Positions 35,452 through 44,812 are shown, counted from the stretch's first letter. The stretch: 64,000 bases of DNA from Tabrizicola oligotrophica (GCF_011008935.1 NZ_JAAIVJ010000001.1:784304-848303); one strand, 5' to 3'. Numbers and translations: made by a program. Notes: generated by a model from the letters alone, not told the origin.

Positions 35452-36861
35452 ATGGAACTGCATGAATATTCGGCCTCGGATCTGGCGCGCATGATCGGCG
35501 CGCGCCAGGTCGCGCCCTCCGAAGTGATGGCGGCCCATCTCGACCGGATCGAGGCGGTCAACGGCGCGGTGAATGCGGTCGTGTCGCTGCGCGACCGCGC
35601 GGAGCTGATGGCCGAGGCGCGGGCGGCGGACGATGCCGCGCCGGCGGGCTGGCTGCACGGCCTGCCTCTGGCGGTGAAGGATCTCTGCGCCACCAAGGGC
35701 GTGCGGACAACCTGGGGCAGCCCGCTCTTTGCCGATTTCGTGCCAAAGGCCGATGACCTGCTGGCGGCCCGGATGCGGGCGGCAGGGGCGATCTTCATCG
35801 GCAAGACCAACACGCCGGAATGGGGACATGGCAGCCACAGCTTCAATCCGGTGTTCGGCGTCACGCGCAACCCCTATGACCTGAGCCGCACGGCGGGCGG
35901 TTCGTCCGGCGGGGCGGCGGCGGCGCTGGCGGCGCGCATGGTGCCGGTGGCTGACGGCAGCGACATGATGGGCAGCCTGCGCAACCCGGCCGCCTTCTGC
36001 AATGTCTACGGCTTTCGTCCCTCCTGGGGCCTCGTGCCGGCAGATGCCGAGGGCGACACCCATCTGGCGACGCTGGCCACCGAAGGCCCGATGGGGCGCA
36101 CGATCGAGGACATGGCGCGGCTGTTGCAGGTGCAGGCCGGTGTGAACCCCGAGGTGCCCTTTGGCCGCGCGGCGCAGGATTACGTTGCGGGGCTTGCGGG
36201 TGCCAGCCTGAAGGGCAAGCGCATCGGCTGGCTGGCCGATTGGGGCGGCGCCTATGAGACCGAGCCGGGGATTCTGGAGATCTGCGAGGCGGGCTTGCGG
36301 CAGATGGAGGCCATGGGCGCGATTGTCGAGCCCTTGCCCGCGCCCTTCCCGGCCGAAAAGCTCTGGGCGGCCTGGACCACCCTCAGGGCCATGCTGAATG
36401 CGGGCGGGTTCAAGGCGATCCATGATGCGCCGGACCGCCGGGCGCTGCTGAAACCCGAAACGCTGTGGGAGATCGAGCGCGGGCAGGCGCTGAGCGCGCA
36501 GGCGGTCTATGAGGCCAGTGTGATCCGGTCGCGCTATTACGCCCATATGGCGCGGCTGTTCACCCGATTTGACGCGGTGGCCCTGCCCACGGCGCAGGTC
36601 TGGCCCTTCCCGGCCGACTGGCGCTGGCCGCAAGAGATCAACGGGCAGAAGATGGACACCTATCACCGCTGGATGGAGATCGTGATTCCCGTCAGCCTGA
36701 TCGGCCTGCCCGCGCTGTCGCTGCCCATGGGCTTTGGCGACAAGGGGTTGCCGATGGGGATGCAACTCGCAGGACCGGTGGGCGCCGATGCCGCGGTCCT
36801 TGCCATGGGGCAGGCCTGGCATGAGGCGACGGACTGGCCGGGCAAACGCCCTCCATCCTGA
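35452..36861 (+). CDS. Amidase-signature hydrolase (second copy in the locus)
   Basis: 469 residues. Triad Lys76 (AVKDLC), Ser151 (GGSSGGAA) and Ser175 (MMGSLRNPA) is intact. AGAGGA lies upstream of ATG 35452. It is more like the GatA-type/aryl-acylamidase amidases of Rhodobacterales than the first amidase, judged by the LRNPA nucleophile segment. It follows the transporter terminator but is on the same strand, so it may be expressed by read-through or from its own promoter. Confidence 0.92.
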   Translation: MELHEYSASDLARMIGARQVAPSEVMAAHLDRIEAVNGAVNAVVSLRDRAELMAEARAADDAAPAGWLHGLPLAVKDLCATKGVRTTWGSPLFADFVPKADDLLAARMRAAGAIFIGKTNTPEWGHGSHSFNPVFGVTRNPYDLSRTAGGSSGGAAAALAARMVPVADGSDMMGSLRNPAAFCNVYGFRPSWGLVPADAEGDTHLATLATEGPMGRTIEDMARLLQVQAGVNPEVPFGRAAQDYVAGLAGASLKGKRIGWLADWGGAYETEPGILEICEAGLRQMEAMGAIVEPLPAPFPAEKLWAAWTTLRAMLNAGGFKAIHDAPDRRALLKPETLWEIERGQALSAQAVYEASVIRSRYYAHMARLFTRFDAVALPTAQVWPFPADWRWPQEINGQKMDTYHRWMEIVIPVSLIGLPALSLPMGFGDKGLPMGMQLAGPVGADAAVLAMGQAWHEATDWPGKRPPS

Positions 36862-36909
36862 CGCGAGGCGGCTTGCCTGCCGCGCCGCGCGCCCTTAAGG
36901 CTGGGCAGC

Positions 36910-38124
36910 ATGACGCTTTACCAGATTGTCATGGCTTTCGCGCTGGTGGTCACGCTGGCGCATCAGGCGCTGCGCGGGGCAAAGGGCGCGCTGGCCGAAC
37001 GGCTGGGCTTCGGGTCGGCGCCTGCAGCCGGGCCGAAGCTGTGGCTGCATGCGGCCTCGGTCGGGGAAGTGACCTCGGCGCGCTGGGTGATCGAGGCGGT
37101 GCTGGCCGCCCGGCCCGGGCTTCAGGTGCTGGTGACCACGAACACCGCCACCGGGCGGGAGCGGGTGCGCGGCTGGGGTCTGCCCGGCGTGCAGCCTGTG
37201 CTGGCGCCGTTTGACAGCGCAGGGGCGGCGGCGCGGGTGCTGGACCGCTGGCAACCGCAGGCGCTGGTGGTGGTGGAAAACGAATTGTGGCCGGCGCGGC
37301 TGGCAGCCTGCGACAATCGGGGGGTGCCGGTTCTGGTGATCGGTGCGCGGATGTCGGCCCGCAGCGCGGCGCGCTGGCGGCTGTTGCGCGGGCTGGTCGG
37401 CCCGATGCTGGCGCGGATCGACTGGCTTTCGGCGCAGGATGCCGACAGCCGCGCCCGGTTTCTGACGCTGGGGCTGCCGCCCAAGGCCGCGGGGCCGGTC
37501 ATGGCGCTGAAATCGCTGGGCCATGCGCAGCCTGGCCCGCCGCCCTTTGCCCCGCCCGCGCCGCGCGAGGCGACGCTGCTGGCCGCCTCCACCCATGAGG
37601 GCGAGGAGGCGCTGGTGCTGGATGCCTTTGCCGGCCAGAGCCGCTTTGCCCATCTGATCCTTGCACCACGCCATCCCAGACGCGGCGACGACCTGGCCGC
37701 CCTGATGGCCGCGCGCGGCCTGACTGTGGCGCGGCGCTCAAAGCGCGAAATTCCCGCCCCCGCCGCCCCGGTCTATCTGGCCGACACACTGGGCGACATG
37801 GCGCATTGGTATGCCATGGCGGGCGCGACGGTGATCGGCGGCTCTTTCGCGGCCAAGGGCGGGCATACGCCCTGGGAGCCTGCCCGGCAGGGCTCGGCCA
37901 TCCTGCACGGCGGCTCTGTCCACAACTTCTCGGCGCCTTTCGCGGCGCTGGACCGGGCGGGCGGGGCCTTGGCCGTGGCGGACGCTGCGGAACTGGCGCG
38001 GGCGCTTCAGGGTCTTGATGGCATGGCGCAGGCCCGAATGGCCGCAGTCGCGGCCGAGGTTCTGGCCCCCGAGGCCGACGGCGCCGAGGTGGTGGCCGCC
38101 ATCCTTCAGGTGGTCAGGGGATAG
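36910..38124 (+). CDS. waaA: 3-deoxy-D-manno-octulosonic acid (Kdo) transferase
   Basis: 404 residues. Adds Kdo to lipid A precursors at the cytosolic face of the inner membrane. An N-terminal membrane anchor (about 1-22) is followed by two GT-B domains with LHAASVGEV near 46, VENELWPARL near 121, LAPRHPRR near 256 and GGSFAAKGGHTPWEPA near 316. Residues NELWP and the GGH-PWE segment match known WaaA signatures. The 3' end overlaps the convergent thpR by 19 bp. No other lipid A genes are visible in the window. Confidence 0.94.
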   Translation: MTLYQIVMAFALVVTLAHQALRGAKGALAERLGFGSAPAAGPKLWLHAASVGEVTSARWVIEAVLAARPGLQVLVTTNTATGRERVRGWGLPGVQPVLAPFDSAGAAARVLDRWQPQALVVVENELWPARLAACDNRGVPVLVIGARMSARSAARWRLLRGLVGPMLARIDWLSAQDADSRARFLTLGLPPKAAGPVMALKSLGHAQPGPPPFAPPAPREATLLAASTHEGEEALVLDAFAGQSRFAHLILAPRHPRRGDDLAALMAARGLTVARRSKREIPAPAAPVYLADTLGDMAHWYAMAGATVIGGSFAAKGGHTPWEPARQGSAILHGGSVHNFSAPFAALDRAGGALAVADAAELARALQGLDGMAQARMAAVAAEVLAPEADGAEVVAAILQVVRG

Positions 38125-38651
38125 CGGGCCAGCGGCACATAGCGCGCGCCCTTGCCGCCAGACAGGCTTTCGAACAGCACCATCTCGCGCAGGGCAAAGG
38201 CCGGGGGCGCAAAGCCCGCGCCCATGGCGACGGCGCGCTCCAGCCGCATGGTCACGGCGGGGGGCGGTGGCGGAAACCGGCCCAGCGTGATGTGGGGGGT
38301 AAAGCGGCGGGCCTCGGGGCTGGCCCCGGCACGGCGGGCGGCCTGCTCGACCTTGGCCTGCAGCGCCATCAGCGCGGGGTTCGGGGCAAGCGCAGCATAA
38401 CAGACGCGCGGCCGATCACCGCCGAACAGGCCAAAGCCCTGGATTTGCAGGGAAAAGGCAGGCACATGCAACACGTCCCAAGCCTCATGCACCGCCTCCA
38501 GCAAAGGCAGCGGCACCTCGCCCAGAAAGACCCGCGTCAGATGGAAGGTCTCGGGCGGGCGCCGGCGTGGCATCGGCAGCAGGAATTGCTGCACCGCCAG
38601 CGCGGCGCGGATGTCGTCGGGCAGATCAAGGCCCAGGAACACCCGTTTCAT
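38106..38651 (-). CDS. thpR: RNA 2',3'-cyclic phosphodiesterase (2'-5' RNA ligase family)
   Basis: 181 residues with the two catalytic HxT motifs of the 2H phosphoesterase family, FHLTRVFLG near 46 and PHITLGRF near 126. It opens 2',3'-cyclic phosphates on RNA ends. ATG 38651 overlaps the stop of the histone-deacetylase-like gene by 4 bp (ATGA), so they are co-translated. The 3' end overlaps waaA. Confidence 0.92.
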   Translation of the reverse strand: MKRVFLGLDLPDDIRAALAVQQFLLPMPRRRPPETFHLTRVFLGEVPLPLLEAVHEAWDVLHVPAFSLQIQGFGLFGGDRPRVCYAALAPNPALMALQAKVEQAARRAGASPEARRFTPHITLGRFPPPPPAVTMRLERAVAMGAGFAPPAFALREMVLFESLSGGKGARYVPLARYPLTT

Positions 38652-39775
38652 CGTGCCGCCAGCCTTGCCAGCCGGTCGCGGAGTTCCGCCCGCACCGGAC
38701 CCTCGCGCGGCGGGTCGTGCAACCGGGTCAACAACGCCTCGGACGGCCCCGCCCGGCTGCCGCCCAGCCAGCTCAGCGCGCGCAAGACCGCCTCGGCGGC
38801 CTCGGGCAGGCGGTCCGGCACCCCCTGCCCCGAGAGATCGGCCCACAAGAGCGTCCAGAGCCGCCCGACAGTCCACGGATTGTAGCCGCCCCCGCCCAGA
38901 AGCAGCAAGCGCGGGGCAAGCGGGCGCAGGGCGCGCAAGACGTCGCGGTGGGCGTTGTTCGACAGGGCCAGCCGCGACAGCGGGTCTTCCAAAAGCGCAT
39001 CGGCTCCGGCCTGCAACACGATCAGGTCAGGGCGAAAGGCCGCGACGCGGGGCAGGATCAGCCCTTCCAGCACCGCCCGCATCTCGCTGTCATTGAAGCC
39101 GCGCGGCACCGGCAGGTTGAAACAGGTGCCGCCGCCGTCGTCGGTCAGGAGCCCCTTGAACGGCCAGCGGTTCTCCTCATGCACCGAGATCAGCAGCACC
39201 GACGGATCGCCGGCCAGCCCGGCCTCCACCCCGTCGGCGTGATGGGCGTCGATGTCGACATAGGCCACGCGCGCCAGCCCGGCGCGGCGGGCGGCAAGGA
39301 TGCCAAGGACGGGGTCGTTCAGATAGCAAAAGCCGTTGGCGCGGTCGCGCAGCCCGTGATGCGTGCCGCCGCCGGGCACATGCACTGCGCCGGCAGCCTG
39401 ACCGGCCAGCAATTCAGCGGCCAGCATCACCCCGCCGGCCCCGGTCGCCGGACGGCGGAACATCTCGGGGAAAACCGGGTTCGACAGAGTGCCAAGGCCA
39501 TGCCGCGCCGTGACCTCGGGCGAAACCGCGCCTTCGGCCTCGGCGCGGACAAGGGCAGCGATATAGGCCGGGTCGTGCCACAGGCTCAGCGCCGCCGGCT
39601 TGGCGCGCGGGCTGGTGCGGAAGCGCCCCGGCGGCAACAGACCAAGGGCGCGCGACAGGTCCATCACGGTGGAAACCCGCGGCACGCGCAACGGATGACG
39701 GTCGCCATAGCTCGAGCCGCGGTAGATCTCGGAGCCGATGAAAAGCGGGCCGGTGGGCGTGGCGTGGCTGTGCAT
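38648..39775 (-). CDS. Histone deacetylase-family (AcuC-like) deacetylase
   Basis: 375 residues. Zn-binding and catalytic features of class I/AcuC deacetylases are present: THHGLRDRANGFCYLND near 150, the DIDAHHADGVE ligand segment near 184, QAGADALLEDPLS near 263, and GGGGYNPWTVGRLW near 300 with the catalytic Tyr. It removes acyl groups from lysines or small amines in the cytosol. ATG 39775 is the best start; its ribosome site is weak, and the frame is open to 40093. It is coupled to thpR by a 4-bp overlap. Confidence 0.92.
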   Translation of the reverse strand: MHSHATPTGPLFIGSEIYRGSSYGDRHPLRVPRVSTVMDLSRALGLLPPGRFRTSPRAKPAALSLWHDPAYIAALVRAEAEGAVSPEVTARHGLGTLSNPVFPEMFRRPATGAGGVMLAAELLAGQAAGAVHVPGGGTHHGLRDRANGFCYLNDPVLGILAARRAGLARVAYVDIDAHHADGVEAGLAGDPSVLLISVHEENRWPFKGLLTDDGGGTCFNLPVPRGFNDSEMRAVLEGLILPRVAAFRPDLIVLQAGADALLEDPLSRLALSNNAHRDVLRALRPLAPRLLLLGGGGYNPWTVGRLWTLLWADLSGQGVPDRLPEAAEAVLRALSWLGGSRAGPSEALLTRLHDPPREGPVRAELRDRLARLAAR

Positions 39776-39914
39776 GACGGAAAAGTTAGGCCAGACGCGG
39801 GGTTCGGGCAAGAAATCCGGCGGCTTTCCCCCTTTTTCCAATCCCGGATTCATGGAATACTCACCGAAACCACATAAGACGGGACAAGCCCGTTTCAGGA
39901 TTGGCAGGCAGGCT

Positions 39915-40397
39915 ATGGCCAATGACAGCACGGTTGCCCCGCTTGCGGGGGGGGATATCCGCATCCAGTACGGGGCGGTCTGTTGGCGTCTGCACCGCGG
40001 CAAGGTCGAAGTGCTGCTCGTCACCTCGCGCGATACCGGGCGATGGATCATTCCCAAAGGCTGGCCGATCAACGGCCTGACCCCGGCCGACACCGCCGCA
40101 CGCGAGGCCTGGGAAGAGGCGGGCGTGCAGGGCGAAGTGGTGGCGGGCGATCTTGGCGCCTATGGCTATGCCAAGGCGCTGGACGTGAACCACTCCATCC
40201 CCTGTTCGGTGCAGGTCTTTGGTCTGCGCGTGGCCCGGCTGCGCGACAAGTTCCCCGAGCGCAAGGAGCGCCGCCGCAAATGGTTCGGCGTCGAGAAGGC
40301 CGCGCGCAAGGTGGCCGAGCCGGAGTTGCGGGCGCTGCTGCTCAGCCTGCCGGAGCGGCTTGAACCCAATGACGCCGGCCCCCTTGCCGCCGCCTGA
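39915..40397 (+). CDS. Nudix hydrolase
   Basis: 160 residues. The Nudix helix reads GWPINGLTPADTAAREAWEE-AGV: the core REAWEEAGV is perfect, while the first Glu of the consensus is replaced by Leu, as in several alphaproteobacterial members with an IPKGWP opening. It would hydrolyse a nucleoside-diphosphate-linked or polyphosphate substrate. ATG 39915 follows a short upstream open extension. It is 44 bp before the DUF1178 gene in the same direction. Confidence 0.9.
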   Translation: MANDSTVAPLAGGDIRIQYGAVCWRLHRGKVEVLLVTSRDTGRWIIPKGWPINGLTPADTAAREAWEEAGVQGEVVAGDLGAYGYAKALDVNHSIPCSVQVFGLRVARLRDKFPERKERRRKWFGVEKAARKVAEPELRALLLSLPERLEPNDAGPLAAA

Positions 40398-40441
40398 TCC
40401 TTCCCCCACATTGGAAGGACAAGGCAACCCCGTGCAAGACC

Positions 40442-40867
40442 ATGATCCACTATGACCTGAAATGCCCGCAAGGCCACGAGTTCGACAGCTGGTTCCAGTC
40501 TGCCGAGGCCTTTGACGCGCTGCGCGTGGCGGGGCATCTGGCCTGCGCCATCTGCGGCGCGACCGGGGTGGAAAAGCGCATCATGGCGCCCTCGGTGCGG
40601 CCCGCGCGCAAGGCGGGCGACAGGCCGAAGCTGCACGAGCCGCAGAACGAGCTTGAGGCCGCCATGGCCGAGATGCGCCGCAAGATCGAGGCGCATTCGG
40701 ATTATGTCGGGCTGAATTTCGCCGCCGAGGCGCGGCGCATGCATGAAGGCGAGATCGAGGAGCGCGCGATCTATGGCGAGGCCAGGGCCGATGACGCCCG
40801 CGCCCTGCTGGAAGACGGCATTCCGGTGGCACCGCTGCCGTTCCTGCCGAAGCGTCAGGCCAATTAG
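40442..40867 (+). CDS. DUF1178 family protein
   Basis: 141 residues starting MIHYDLKCPQGHEFDSWF, the family hallmark. Cys pairs CPQGH and CAIC-G near residues 8 and 36 suggest a small zinc ribbon. The rest is helical (EAAMAEMRRKIEAHSDYVG). Function unknown. It follows the Nudix gene and is separated from the convergent ferredoxin gene by two hairpins. Confidence 0.9.
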   Translation: MIHYDLKCPQGHEFDSWFQSAEAFDALRVAGHLACAICGATGVEKRIMAPSVRPARKAGDRPKLHEPQNELEAAMAEMRRKIEAHSDYVGLNFAAEARRMHEGEIEERAIYGEARADDARALLEDGIPVAPLPFLPKRQAN

Positions 40868-40870
40868 GGC

Positions 40871-40915
40871 GATTTCCCTGCGGAAATCACAGGCGGAATT
40901 CGGGCGAATTCCGCC
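40871..40915. terminator. Two hairpins between convergent DUF1178 and ferredoxin genes
   Basis: GATTTCC-CTGC-GGAAATC (40871-40888) and GGCGGAATTC-4nt-GAATTCCGCC (40892-40915). Perfect stems, placed right after the DUF1178 stop. Related in sequence to the arrays at 11135 and 22801. Confidence 0.75.
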
Positions 40916-40931
40916 GCCCGGTGACGGCGGG

Positions 40932-41405
<474 letters not shown>

Positions 41406-41463
41406 CTAGATTGCCGGCCGATCACCAAATCGGGGCCGAACCCCGGTGGCAAACGGGCAGCAG

Positions 41464-42000
41464 ATGCACAGACAGTTCCTTCTCGGCCTTGTGCTGGCGG
41501 CGACGCTTGGCGGCTGCGGCGGCGCCCGGGTCGAGGCGCCCGGTCAGGCGCTGCTGTCGCGCGAGCTGGTGCGGCTGCGTGGCGACGGCCCGCCGCCCTC
41601 GCCCGACGGCGAATGCTGGGCCAGTTCGGTGACGCCGGCGGTGATCGAGACCGTGACCGAACAGGTGCTTGTGACCGAGGAGGTCCGCGACGGCTCCGGG
41701 GCGGTGGTGGAGCCGGCAAGTTATCGCACGCAGACCCAGCAGCGCATGGTGCAGGACCGCGAGCAGGTCTGGTTCCGCGCGCCCTGCCCGGCCGATCAGA
41801 CCGTGCAATTCGTGGCCAGCCTGCAGCGGGCGCTGAAGGCGCGCGGCCTTTATCTCTGGCCCGTGACCGGAGAGATGGATGCCGAGACCGCCGAGGCGGT
41901 GCGGCGCTTTCAGGCCGAGCGTGGGCTTGACAGCCCGGTGCTGTCGCTGGCGGCCGCGCGGGAGCTGGGGCTTGCGGCCACTGCGCTGGACGATCTGTGA
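41464..42000 (+). CDS. Lipoprotein with peptidoglycan-binding-like domain
   Basis: 178 residues. Lipobox LGGC near residue 18 after a hydrophobic leader predicts a lipid-anchored exported protein. A central region has a YRTQTQQRMVQ segment near 75, and the C-terminal 70 residues (LQRALKARGLYLWPVTGEMDAETAEAVRRFQAERGL) form a PG_binding_1 repeat that binds cell-wall peptidoglycan. ATG 41464 begins the leader; GTG 41446 is a less likely start. The stop overlaps the GTG of the next gene, and a G-rich tract lies about 80 bp upstream. Confidence 0.85.
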   Translation: MHRQFLLGLVLAATLGGCGGARVEAPGQALLSRELVRLRGDGPPPSPDGECWASSVTPAVIETVTEQVLVTEEVRDGSGAVVEPASYRTQTQQRMVQDREQVWFRAPCPADQTVQFVASLQRALKARGLYLWPVTGEMDAETAEAVRRFQAERGLDSPVLSLAAARELGLAATALDDL

Positions 42001-42644
42001 CCGCCGCCGCATCCTGCGCCGACCGCTACCGCGCCCATGTGACCGCCGTCTGGGCGCAAGAACCCGCGGACGGGGCGCATGACATCGGGCATCTGTCCCG
42101 GGTCTGGGCCAATGCCCGGACCATCGCTCTGGATGAGGCTCAGGTGGATTGGCAGGTGCTGGAGGCCGCAGTCTGGTTCCACGATCTGGTGAACCTGCCG
42201 AAAGACAGCCCCGACCGGGCCCGCGCTTCCACGCTTTCGGCCGCGGCGGCGGTGGAGTTCCTGCGCCGCGACGGCTTTCCCGAGCAGAAGCTTGCCGCCG
42301 TTGCCCATGCCATCGCTGCCCACAGCTTTTCCGCCGGCATCGCGCCCGACACGGCCGAGGCGCGCATCCTGCAGGACGCCGACCGGCTGGAGGCCCTGGG
42401 TGCGGTGGGCCTTGCCCGGATGTTCCTGATTTCCGGCCGGATGGGCCGCGCCATCCTGGACATGGACGACCCGCTGGCGCTGAAGCGGCCGCTGGATGAC
42501 CGGCGGTTCGCGCTGGATCATCTGGAGACCAAGCTTTTCGGGCTACCCGAAACGATGCAGACCCGCACGGGCCGGAGGCTGGCCGAGGAACGCGCGGAGT
42601 GGATGATGTCGTTCCGCACCCGGCTGCTGGCCGAGATCGGCTGA
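41997..42644 (+). CDS. HD-domain metal-dependent phosphohydrolase
   Basis: 215 residues. HD-type metal ligands are seen at GAHDIGHL near 27, AVWFHDLVN near 60 and the later LQDADRLEALG near 130. Such YedJ-like enzymes hydrolyse nucleotides or unknown phosphate esters. Starts at GTG 41997, overlapping the lipoprotein stop by 4 bp (GTGA), so coupled. A 683-bp gene-free region follows. Confidence 0.88.
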   Translation: MTAAASCADRYRAHVTAVWAQEPADGAHDIGHLSRVWANARTIALDEAQVDWQVLEAAVWFHDLVNLPKDSPDRARASTLSAAAAVEFLRRDGFPEQKLAAVAHAIAAHSFSAGIAPDTAEARILQDADRLEALGAVGLARMFLISGRMGRAILDMDDPLALKRPLDDRRFALDHLETKLFGLPETMQTRTGRRLAEERAEWMMSFRTRLLAEIG

Positions 42645-42940
42645 GGGCGCGGACCCGCCGCGCCTTTCGGGGCGGAGTTCCGGGGGCCCCTGCCGGCAGC
42701 CCTGACCTGATTGGCCTCGCGCCCGACAGGTGCCGGGTTGACGGCAGCCGGGGGCGCCGGGTCTCCCCCTGCAACGTGAAGGGAACCGACGTGCCGGCGG
42801 TTGGAACCCTCCCGGACCGGCCCGCCGCTTTCTCCACCTTGCCGAACGCGCGTCTTGCCGCCTGACGCCCCCCTCCCCATCCCTCCCCCACATAGGGGGG
42901 AGGGAGCCGCCCTTCCGGCCAAAGTTGCCGTCAGCCGCAA

Positions 42941-43015
42941 CCAGATCGCCTCTCCCCTCCCCCTTTTGGGGAGGGGCCGGGGGTGGGGGATGGCGCGGGT
43001 GCCGGCGGCCAAGGG
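42941..43015 (+). repeat. G-rich direct repeat, copy A
   Basis: Begins CCAGATCGCC, followed by CTCCCCTCCCCC, then GGGGAGGGGCCGGGGGTGGGGG (42968-42989), and ends GCGGGTGCCGGCGGCCAAGGG. Shares order and most bases with copy B at 43146-43227. The tract G4-A-G4-CC-G5-T-G5 is a textbook quadruplex pattern. Confidence 0.85.
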
Positions 43016-43145
43016 CGGGAGCGGGCCTTCCGACCAAGGGTCCCGGCATACCCGGTCGGATTGCCGACTGGTCCCCCTCCCCAAACCCTCTGCTACAAAG
43101 AGACGAGGCAGCCGTCCACCCCGCCAGAGGTGCCACCATCCCCGA

Positions 43146-43227
43146 CCAGATCGCCCCTCCCCTCCCCCTTGAGGGCGGGGGCATGGGCCGGGGGTGGGGG
43201 GATGGGGCGGGTGCCGGCGGGCAAGGG
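43146..43227 (+). repeat. G-rich direct repeat, copy B
   Basis: Same layout as copy A: CCAGATCGCC start, CTCCCCTCCCCC, several G runs (43173-43207), and the end GCGGGTGCCGGCGGGCAAGGG. Slightly longer, with an extra CAT-containing loop. Confidence 0.85.
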
Positions 43228-43278
43228 TTCATCTTGCCGCGGGTAGACCGCCTTCCGCAGGGAGGCCGGAAAGCGAGA

Positions 43279-43304
43279 GGGCGGCGAGGTGGTCCCCGCC
43301 GCCC
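43279..43304 (-). terminator. degP terminator hairpin
   Basis: GGGCGGCG (43279-43286) pairs with CGCCGCCC (43297-43304), 8 bp with a 10-nt loop, placed 23 bp beyond the degP stop on the minus strand and followed there by TCTCGCTTTCC. Confidence 0.7.
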
Positions 43305-43327
43305 ATCCTTTGCCAACCGGCTTCAGA

Positions 43328-44812
43328 TCACTCGATCGACAGCGCCACGAAGCGCGGGTCGCCGTCGCGGCGCACGAGCAGCAAGAGCGACTTGCGGCCG
43401 CCCTCCCTGGCCTCGTCGATCCGGTCGGTCAGGTCCTTCAGCGAGGTGACCGGGCGCTGGCCGGCCTCGACGATGATGTCGCCGCGCGCCAGACCCTTCT
43501 CGGCGGCCTCCGAGACCGGATCGACCTTGACGACGGCCAGACCCTCGCTGCCCTGCGGCAGGCCCAGTTCCTCGGCGATCTCGGCATCCAGCGCCTTGAG
43601 CGACAGGCCCAGAAGCTCGGCCTGTTCCGGAGCGGCCGGGGCCTCACCCGGTTGCTCCTGCGGCGTGCTTTCGCCCTCTGCAGTTTCCCGGCGGCCCAGC
43701 GTGACGTCGATCGTCATCTCCGCGCCTTCGCGCTGCACCACCACGGGCACAGCCTCGCCGATCGGGCTGTCGGCCACAGTGCGGGTCAGGTCGCGGGTAT
43801 CGGAAACCGGCTTGCCGTTGAAGGTGGTGATGACGTCCCCCGCAAGCAGGCCCGCCTCTCTGGCCGGTCCCTCCGGAACATCGGTGATGAGGGCGCCGGA
43901 GGCCACCGTGAGGCCCATGGCTTCGGCCACGTCCGGCGTCACGTCCTGAATGCGCACCCCGAGCCAGCCGCGCCGGGTCTCGCCGAATTCCTTCAGCTGG
44001 TTGACCACCTTGGCCACCACGTTCGAGGCCATGGAAAAACCGATGCCGATGGAGCCGCCGGTGGGCGACAGGATGGCGGTGTTCACGCCCACCACCTGAC
44101 CTTCCATGTTGAACAAGGGCCCGCCCGAGTTGCCCTTGTTGATGGCGGCGTCGGTCTGCAGGAAGTCGTCATAGCTGCCCGACAATTCGCGCCCACGGGC
44201 CGAAATGATCCCGGCCGAGACGGAAAAGCCCTGCCCCAGCGGGTTGCCCATCGCCATGACCCAGTCGCCGACCCGCATGCCGTCGCTGTCGCCGAAACTG
44301 ACAAAGGGCAGGTCCTGATCGCCCTCCACCTTCAGCAGCGCAATGTCAGTCTTGGGGTCCTTGCCGACCAGCTTGGCCTTGAGCCGGGTCTTGTCGAAGA
44401 ATTCGATCTCGATCTCGTCGGCGCCTTCGATGACGTGGTTGTTGGTCACGATGTAGCCATCAGCGGAAATCACGAAGCCCGAGCCCAGCGCCTGCTGGCG
44501 CTGCGGCTCGCCGCCGCCGCCCTGACCGTCAGGCCCCATGAAATCCTCGAAGAAATCCTGAAAGGGCGAGCCCTCGGGCACGATCGGCCCGCCGCCGGTG
44601 GGCGCGGCGACCACGGCGGAGGTGGTGATGTTCACCACCGCGGGGCTGATCTCGGCGGCCAGATCGGCAAAGCTTTCGGGCGCGCCACGGGCAAAGGCGG
44701 CCTCCATCGGCGCCAGCGCCAACGAAAGCCCGAGGCCAAGCGCAAGGAGCGCCCGCGCGGGGCGGCGTCTGGCGGGCAAAAGACCGGAAATCGGAGCGGG
44801 AAGGGTAAGCAC
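43328..44812 (-). CDS. degP: Periplasmic Do/DegP-type serine protease with two PDZ domains
   Basis: 494 residues from GTG 44812, which is chosen because AAGGAG lies 8 nt upstream; upstream in-frame ATG (44863) has no such site. Signal peptide with ALAPMEAAFA region near 38. Catalytic triad His126 (TNNHVIEGA), Asp156 (DPKTDIALL) and Ser229 (GNSGGPLF). PDZ1 begins GWLGVRIQDVTPDVAEAMGL near 285, PDZ2 near 400-490 with VVKVDPVSEAAEKGLARGDI. It degrades or chaperones misfolded envelope proteins. Downstream of hflK-hflC-DUF2065 on the same strand, a conserved envelope-quality-control cluster. Confidence 0.95.
   Translation of the reverse strand: MLTLPAPISGLLPARRRPARALLALGLGLSLALAPMEAAFARGAPESFADLAAEISPAVVNITTSAVVAAPTGGGPIVPEGSPFQDFFEDFMGPDGQGGGGEPQRQQALGSGFVISADGYIVTNNHVIEGADEIEIEFFDKTRLKAKLVGKDPKTDIALLKVEGDQDLPFVSFGDSDGMRVGDWVMAMGNPLGQGFSVSAGIISARGRELSGSYDDFLQTDAAINKGNSGGPLFNMEGQVVGVNTAILSPTGGSIGIGFSMASNVVAKVVNQLKEFGETRRGWLGVRIQDVTPDVAEAMGLTVASGALITDVPEGPAREAGLLAGDVITTFNGKPVSDTRDLTRTVADSPIGEAVPVVVQREGAEMTIDVTLGRRETAEGESTPQEQPGEAPAAPEQAELLGLSLKALDAEIAEELGLPQGSEGLAVVKVDPVSEAAEKGLARGDIIVEAGQRPVTSLKDLTDRIDEAREGGRKSLLLLVRRDGDPRFVALSIE

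Larger units (their letters stand above)
42645..43327. other. Gene-free region rich in repeats and G/C tracts
   Basis: 683 bp between the HD hydrolase and degP. Contents: a C-rich run on the plus strand (42868-42889, C6-C4-C3-C5) that is G-quadruplex-like on the minus strand and is followed by a CCTCCCCC/GGGGGGAGG hairpin; two direct repeats (42941-43015, 43146-43227); and the degP terminator (43279-43304). No open frame with protein-like content is convincing. Confidence 0.7.

Noticed and set aside
42645..43249. Open frames in the G-rich gene-free region
   Set aside because: Translations are Pro/Arg/Gly repeats forced by base composition; the direct repeats explain the openness.
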